NCBI GenBank assembly: GCA_018343915.1
Contig: JABRWF010000002.1
Span: forward strand, 124,001-188,000
Source of the DNA: Agroathelia rolfsii
Lineage: Eukaryota; Basidiomycota; Agaricomycetes; Amylocorticiales; Amylocorticiaceae
Direction: 5' to 3'
Length of the DNA: 64,000 nucleotides
Made by a program: the position numbers and the translations under genes. Below the pieces are notes generated by a model that saw only the letters and a list, made by a program, of their open reading frames with translations, did no database searches and had not been told where the DNA came from. How positions within the stretch are numbered: the stretch's first letter is position 1; each line of letters opens with the position of its first letter. Positions 59,539-64,000 of the stretch are shown in pieces.

Positions 59539-61477
59539 ATGTACAGACTCTCTTCTTTCGTCTTACTCTCTTTGAGCCTTATCTCTACCCCTGTGCTCGG
59601 TGCTAGCCTCTACTCTTCCAAAGGAAAGGCTACTTCCGCTTGTGCAGCAATTGAGAAGGCCATCTCGAGCCAGTCTGCTGTTTTCTACCCTGGTGCCGGC
59701 AACTACACGTCAGGTAGGCACAGCTCTTTAGGTCTATGTGCATTAGTTTGTCATTAATGATTATTATAGATCTGGAACACTTTACTGTGTCTTCAAACCA
59801 GAACTCGACGTGCACGGTTGAGCCTGGAACTGCCGATGATGTGTCCAAGATTGTATGTCATCCCCAATCTTCATAATTTAGTATCTCTGACTCAATCGTA
59901 CAACGAATATAGATCAAGATTGTTGGTTCGACCCGCACACCGTTTGCAGTAAGCTGAACTTCGTATGTGAGCAGATGCATGCATTTTCTGACATTTCTGC
60001 TCCCTCTCTCTCTACAGGTCAAAGGTGGAGGACACACTTTCAACCAAGGATTCTCGTCTACGACGGGCGTGCACATTGCCATGAGCCGCTTCAACGAAGT
60101 TACCTACAATGCCAATGAGGGGACTGCTACCGTCGGCATGGGTTTGACCTGGGACGTTGTCTATGATGAGCTACAGCAATACAATGTCAGTGTTGTCGGT
60201 GGCCGTGCCCCAGGTGTTGGTGTCGGTGGATTCTCTCTGGGTGGTGGTAAGTTATTGACGGTTATTCACATTGGCAATGTTTTCTGAAGAAACACTGTAG
60301 GCTATTCCTTCCAGACCAACGAATATGGTTTGACGGTTGACACTATCACGGCTCTTGAGCTTGTGATGCCCAATGGAACCATCAAAAATGTTACCAACGA
60401 GTCAGATCCAGATCTTTTCTTCGCTCTGCGTGGCGGTGGAAACAACTACGTATGTGCTTTGTCGAGATTCAAATCTACTGTTCACAGTTGACACCGTTGC
60501 CACAGGGTATTGTCACCACGATCACCCTCGAAGCGCATCCTCAGGGCGACGTTTGGGGCGGTCAAATCTTGTATGACAGCTCTCAGGCAGATGCCGTTGC
60601 TTCGGCTATGATCAACTACAGCTCTGCCACGGGTGACGAATTCGTCAAGTCCGGTATGGTGTGCACCTACATGTACCTAGAGGGCGAGGTATGACTTTTT
60701 CCGCAATTTATTTCTTGTGGCCGTAAATCTCACTATTTGTTCATTCTAGATGATCATCATGGCGAACTTGTATTACAACGCACCCACTGTTCCTGCTGGT
60801 GTTTATGACGCGTTCCTTGCCATCCCGTCCATTCAATCCGACATCGGTACCCGATCCTACTATTCTTTGCTTGAGAGTGCCGGTACCCAGACCGTTGTTT
60901 CCATGAGGTATTTGCATCTCCTGTCTATAGCAGAGTGAGTCCTGACATTGGAACGTTCTCAGGGGTATCTACGAGACAGTTTCACATACCGCTCTCACCT
61001 CCAACATTCTGAATGCTGTTGCCAATGAGACCCAAGTAAGTAGGAGTAAAAATCCATTCTTCTTCATCCAACTGACAATACTATTAGTTCTGGAGCAACA
61101 CACTCGGAAATGATACCCTTAACCTCAACGCCTACGTCATTGAACCCTTCCTCCCTGCTGCATACTCGCACGCCAAGGTGCCCTCTGCCTACCCACCGAA
61201 CCGCAACGAGACTGTCTACCCTATGAACGTCTACAACGCCTGGACCGACTCGAAGTACGACAATGATATGATCGTTGCTGCCAAGCAGTCCACCGCACAA
61301 CTCCAGAGCGTAGCAGCCGCTGATGGTGTGCTCGGCTCGTTCAGCTATGTCAACTACGCTATCTACGATCAGACCCTCGAGGGCATGTACGGCAACAACG
61401 TCCAGCGCCTGAGGGAGATCAAACGCCGTGTTGATCCCAAGAACGTTATGAACCTCGCGGGTGGCTTCAGGTTCTGA
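59539..61477 (+). CDS. Secreted FAD-linked oxidase (BBE-like)
   Basis: Starts with a signal peptide (MYRLSSFVLLSLSLISTPVL). The FAD-binding PCMH domain shows FAVKGGGHTFNQGFSST, where the His after GGG is the usual covalent FAD attachment, VGMGLTWDVVYDELQQ, then GGRAPGVGVGGFSLGGGYS. The Cys that makes the second covalent bond in bicovalent members (RCPTVG-type) is Ala here (RAPGVG), so FAD should be bound through His only. The end, GNNVQRLREIKRRVDPKNVM, is the BBE family's C terminus. About eight exons, near 480 residues, all in phase. Several N-glycosylation sites. Fungal relatives oxidise sugars, alcohols or secondary metabolites; the substrate is unknown. Confidence 0.88.
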
Positions 61478-62353
61478 TTAGTCTAATTGACGATTCATGA
61501 CCAGCACACGAAGAGACAACAAAAACGAGTTGACATGAGCTCATAGGGTTTTGAGCATTCATAATTATTTACCACTCATCTTTACCACCTCTCCTTCTTA
61601 CCACGCACGTAATTATTATATTTTTATTTATTTATTGTTACCTCCATGGTTGCGCATAACATACTCTTTCGAATCATATATTCACTTGTGCACTTTCTGT
61701 TTTTGTGTGTGACTCAGGAGGTGCTCACGAGATCCCAAGATTCAGGAAGATCGATTAGAGAAGCCATGCACATGTGCCCGCTGTTGCAACCATCGGATTG
61801 ACCCGTGACCTCGTGCTTCTCAGCTTCTGGACATCGTGCTGCTCGATACATCCTGACAGTGCTACGCTATCTGCATCTGGCAGATCCGATGCATCGTACG
61901 CTTACGACTCGAGGTCAGTAGCACTTACAAGTACCAGTCATCGGACAGTTCAAGTTGGTCCTTTTGGGAAACCCTGGCTCGGGCTTTGCGCTGACCTCCA
62001 TTTGCCATCTGGATATACCGGCGCAACATTGTCTAATCAAACCATGCCAGCGCATGCAGAAGACCAAATCGTACATACCTGTATAGCTATTTCGGGCGAT
62101 GTACCATTATCCCCAATCTTTGAGCACTCGTAAAGAGCGACTGCGCAGAGTGCACACTCGTCATAGCTCTTGTGTTCCACATGGCCGCCTCGTGCGCTAC
62201 TTTACTATTTAGCCGGGCGTATTGCGATAGGCTGACCCAGTACGCTGACAGGTCGGGCCCTTCGCTGATAAGCCCTACGGAGCCGTGGGCATACATATCC
62301 CTGATTTTGTGTGAGCTGCCGCCTCTTGGACTACTACCACAACGTTACTTGCA
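61478..62353. other. Spacer between FAD oxidase and carboxypeptidase genes
   Basis: 876 bp with the 3' end of the oxidase (T-rich, tatttttatttatttatt near 61619) and the promoter of the carboxypeptidase. Frames on both strands lack motifs. Confidence 0.45.
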
Positions 62354-64000
62354 ATGGCTGCGCTCAGGCGTCTTGCAATTGCGACTGCAGCGCTTACTTT
62401 CTCGGGGCTCTCTCTGGCCACACTGGCATCTGCCCAGACTGGAGTCTCCAAACAGTTTGTGTCTGCATCTCAGAATGACACGAAGCTTCGCTATGTCAAG
62501 AACTCGGGTATCTGTGAGACGACGCCGGACGTAGAGCAGATCTCGGGATATATAGATGTGGGCAAGAATATGAGCATGTGGTTCTGGTTCTTCGAGGCTC
62601 GCGAGTCGCCTGAGACGGCGCCATTTACGCTATGGCTCGTGTCTTTTTGCGCTGCAATAATTTCTACATATATTCAGGTGCATATAATCATTATTATAGG
62701 TTGAACGGTGGTCCAGGTTGTAGTTCAATGATTGGACTTTTCCAAGAGAATGGTAAGTCATCTGTAATAAATCGTTTCGGACGTGTCTAATACTATGATT
62801 ATTGGTCCTTGATAGGGCCATGCTTGGTAGGATTTGTCTTGATTTAATCCTATGCTATCGTGCTGAGACACTTCCGTGTATAGGTTACCCCTGCCGGCAA
62901 TGAGACTTTCCTCAATCCTTATAGGTTAGTGGACCCAAATTTTAAATGAATCTATTTCTTTGGTTTTAATTCGACTATTTTGCTTCTAATAGCTGGAACA
63001 ATGTTAGCAACAGTAAGCTCTCTCTTTCTTTCTCGCAGATATAATTATTTACGTTCTTGTGCCGCAGTGATTTATATCGATCAACCTATTGGTGAGTGAA
63101 GTGTTTCAATTCATAAAATATTGTGACTGAAGTATTTTAGGAACTGGATTTTCATATGGGTTCGGAAATTTGCTACCCATTTAGTTACAACGGGCCACTC
63201 ATAGCTGTGTTATCAGACGGGATCCCGTCAATAGTACTGAAGCTGCAGCACCTTGGGTCTGGAAGGCATTCCAAATTCTATTCGAAAGTGGGGAATTCTC
63301 CAAGTACCAAAGTCGGGAGTGCGTGATATTCTCAGGCTCTTCCTTACATGTTTCACAAACTAATCACGTTTTTGATAGATTTGTATTTGCTACTGAATCT
63401 TACGGAGGACATTACGGCCCTGCATTTGTTACGTAAGTCGCGCATATACTGACATTTTATGCTTTAGCTTAATATGTAAACGGTCTTGATAGGTACTTCA
63501 ACGAGCAAAATGCTAAGATTGCCGACGGAACGCTCAAGGACAAAGTACCCATCGACGTGAGCGCCATGCTCATCAACAAGTACGCTCTATAGCTTTAATA
63601 CCCCGCGTCGAGACATCTGATAGTTTATTCTAGTGGCTGGTATGACCCATTGATCCAAAACCAAGCATATGTCGATTTCGCCACCGATGCTCCCGGTTAT
63701 GGGCCCCTTGTTGACGCCAAGACACTCAAACAACTGAACGAGGCATTCTATGGCTCAGGGGGATGCCAAGAACAAGAAACCGCCTGTCTAACCTTCCCCG
63801 CGGATACCAATAATGCTACGAGCGATGAAGTCTGTCATAAGGCAGATAACTTTTGTGTACGAGGAATTAGATTTTTTTTTTTTTTTTTTTTTTTTTAGAT
63901 TATTCATATGACCGATTTTTCTCTACCAGATTGATTATGTGTTTACTCCCGCTGTAGGAAACAGGGACCCGGACGATTTGCGCCAAAACTCTAGCGCGTT
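62354..64000 (+). CDS. Serine carboxypeptidase (S10 family), 3' end outside the window
   Basis: Starts with a signal peptide (MAALRRLAIATAALTFSGLS). S10 blocks are SGYIDVGKNMSMWFWFFEAR, then NGGPGCSSMIGLFQENGPC (oxyanion hole), YIDQPIGTGFSYG, and FATESYGGHYGPAFVTYF with the catalytic Ser. INNGWYDPLIQNQAYVDFA leads on to a Cys-rich part (GGCQEQETACLTFP). The catalytic Asp and His would lie beyond the edge. Many small introns. The first one is awkward: LWL must join NGGPG, but the GT donor near 62639 with the atag acceptor at 62699 adds V-L, and a clean LWLNGG needs a GC donor at about 62633. The intron near 63856 carries a run of 25 T. The enzyme would be secreted or vacuolar and remove C-terminal residues from peptides. 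Confidence 0.88.
63872..63896 (+). repeat. Poly-T tract in an intron
   Basis: 25 consecutive T within a carboxypeptidase intron, close to an AG. Likely length-variable between strains. Confidence 0.9.

Noticed and set aside
1..64000. tRNA genes, CRISPR arrays, LTRs or terminal inverted repeats
   Set aside because: I looked for B-box-like GGTTCRANNCC, regularly spaced repeats and paired ends and saw none, but a manual scan could miss diverged cases. A tRNAscan-SE and RepeatMasker run would settle it.

Overview
This window is nuclear DNA of a filamentous basidiomycete, most likely an Agaricomycete. Genes are dense and split by many short introns (about 50-70 nt, GT-AG, with CTRAY-like branch sites). 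Two Clp1-like (clampless) proteins, an agaric-type 7-TM membrane protein, a laccase and a retroelement-type RNase H remnant point the same way. The species cannot be named from the sequence alone. All gene models below were spliced by eye from reading frames and intron signals.

Left part (1-16 kb), mostly housekeeping. A 5'-truncated unknown gene; the SPOUT methyltransferase SFM1; the autophagy kinase ATG1 (minus); an HhH-GPD DNA glycosylase (minus), divergent from a gene with a predicted mitochondrial presequence and a segment resembling the bacterial RNase P protein RnpA; a small possible gene; a Clp1-like protein; the ER SNARE SEC20; a small conserved unknown; and a second Clp1-like protein with a clear TATA box.

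Middle (16-46 kb). Four related 2-oxoglutarate/Fe(II) oxygenase genes lie on the minus strand at about 16.6-18.3, 37.8-39.6, 40.4-42.0 and 43.8-45.4 kb. The third has an in-frame TAG just before its iron-binding HxD motif and is probably dead. The third and fourth are a recent duplicate pair separated by a decayed RNase H element. Among them lie a 7-TM protein whose last intron does not keep frame, a UbiA-type prenyltransferase, a vacuolar-type membrane protein, the mitochondrial calcium uniporter MCU, the GPI acyltransferase GWT1, a MaoC hydratase with an SKL peroxisomal signal and a possible alternative mitochondrial start, a divergently transcribed gamma-butyrobetaine dioxygenase (carnitine synthesis), and a single-pass membrane protein.

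Right part (46-64 kb). Mitochondrial ribosomal protein bL28m; a full-length ABCC-type ABC transporter; a laccase with a methionine at the T1 axial position; a secreted FAD-linked (BBE-like) oxidase; and a serine carboxypeptidase cut by the right edge. The prenyltransferase, oxygenases, transporter, laccase and FAD oxidase could form a loose specialised-metabolism neighbourhood, but housekeeping genes are mixed in, no core synthase is visible, and co-function is only a hypothesis. No tRNA, rRNA, CRISPR array or intact transposon was recognised.
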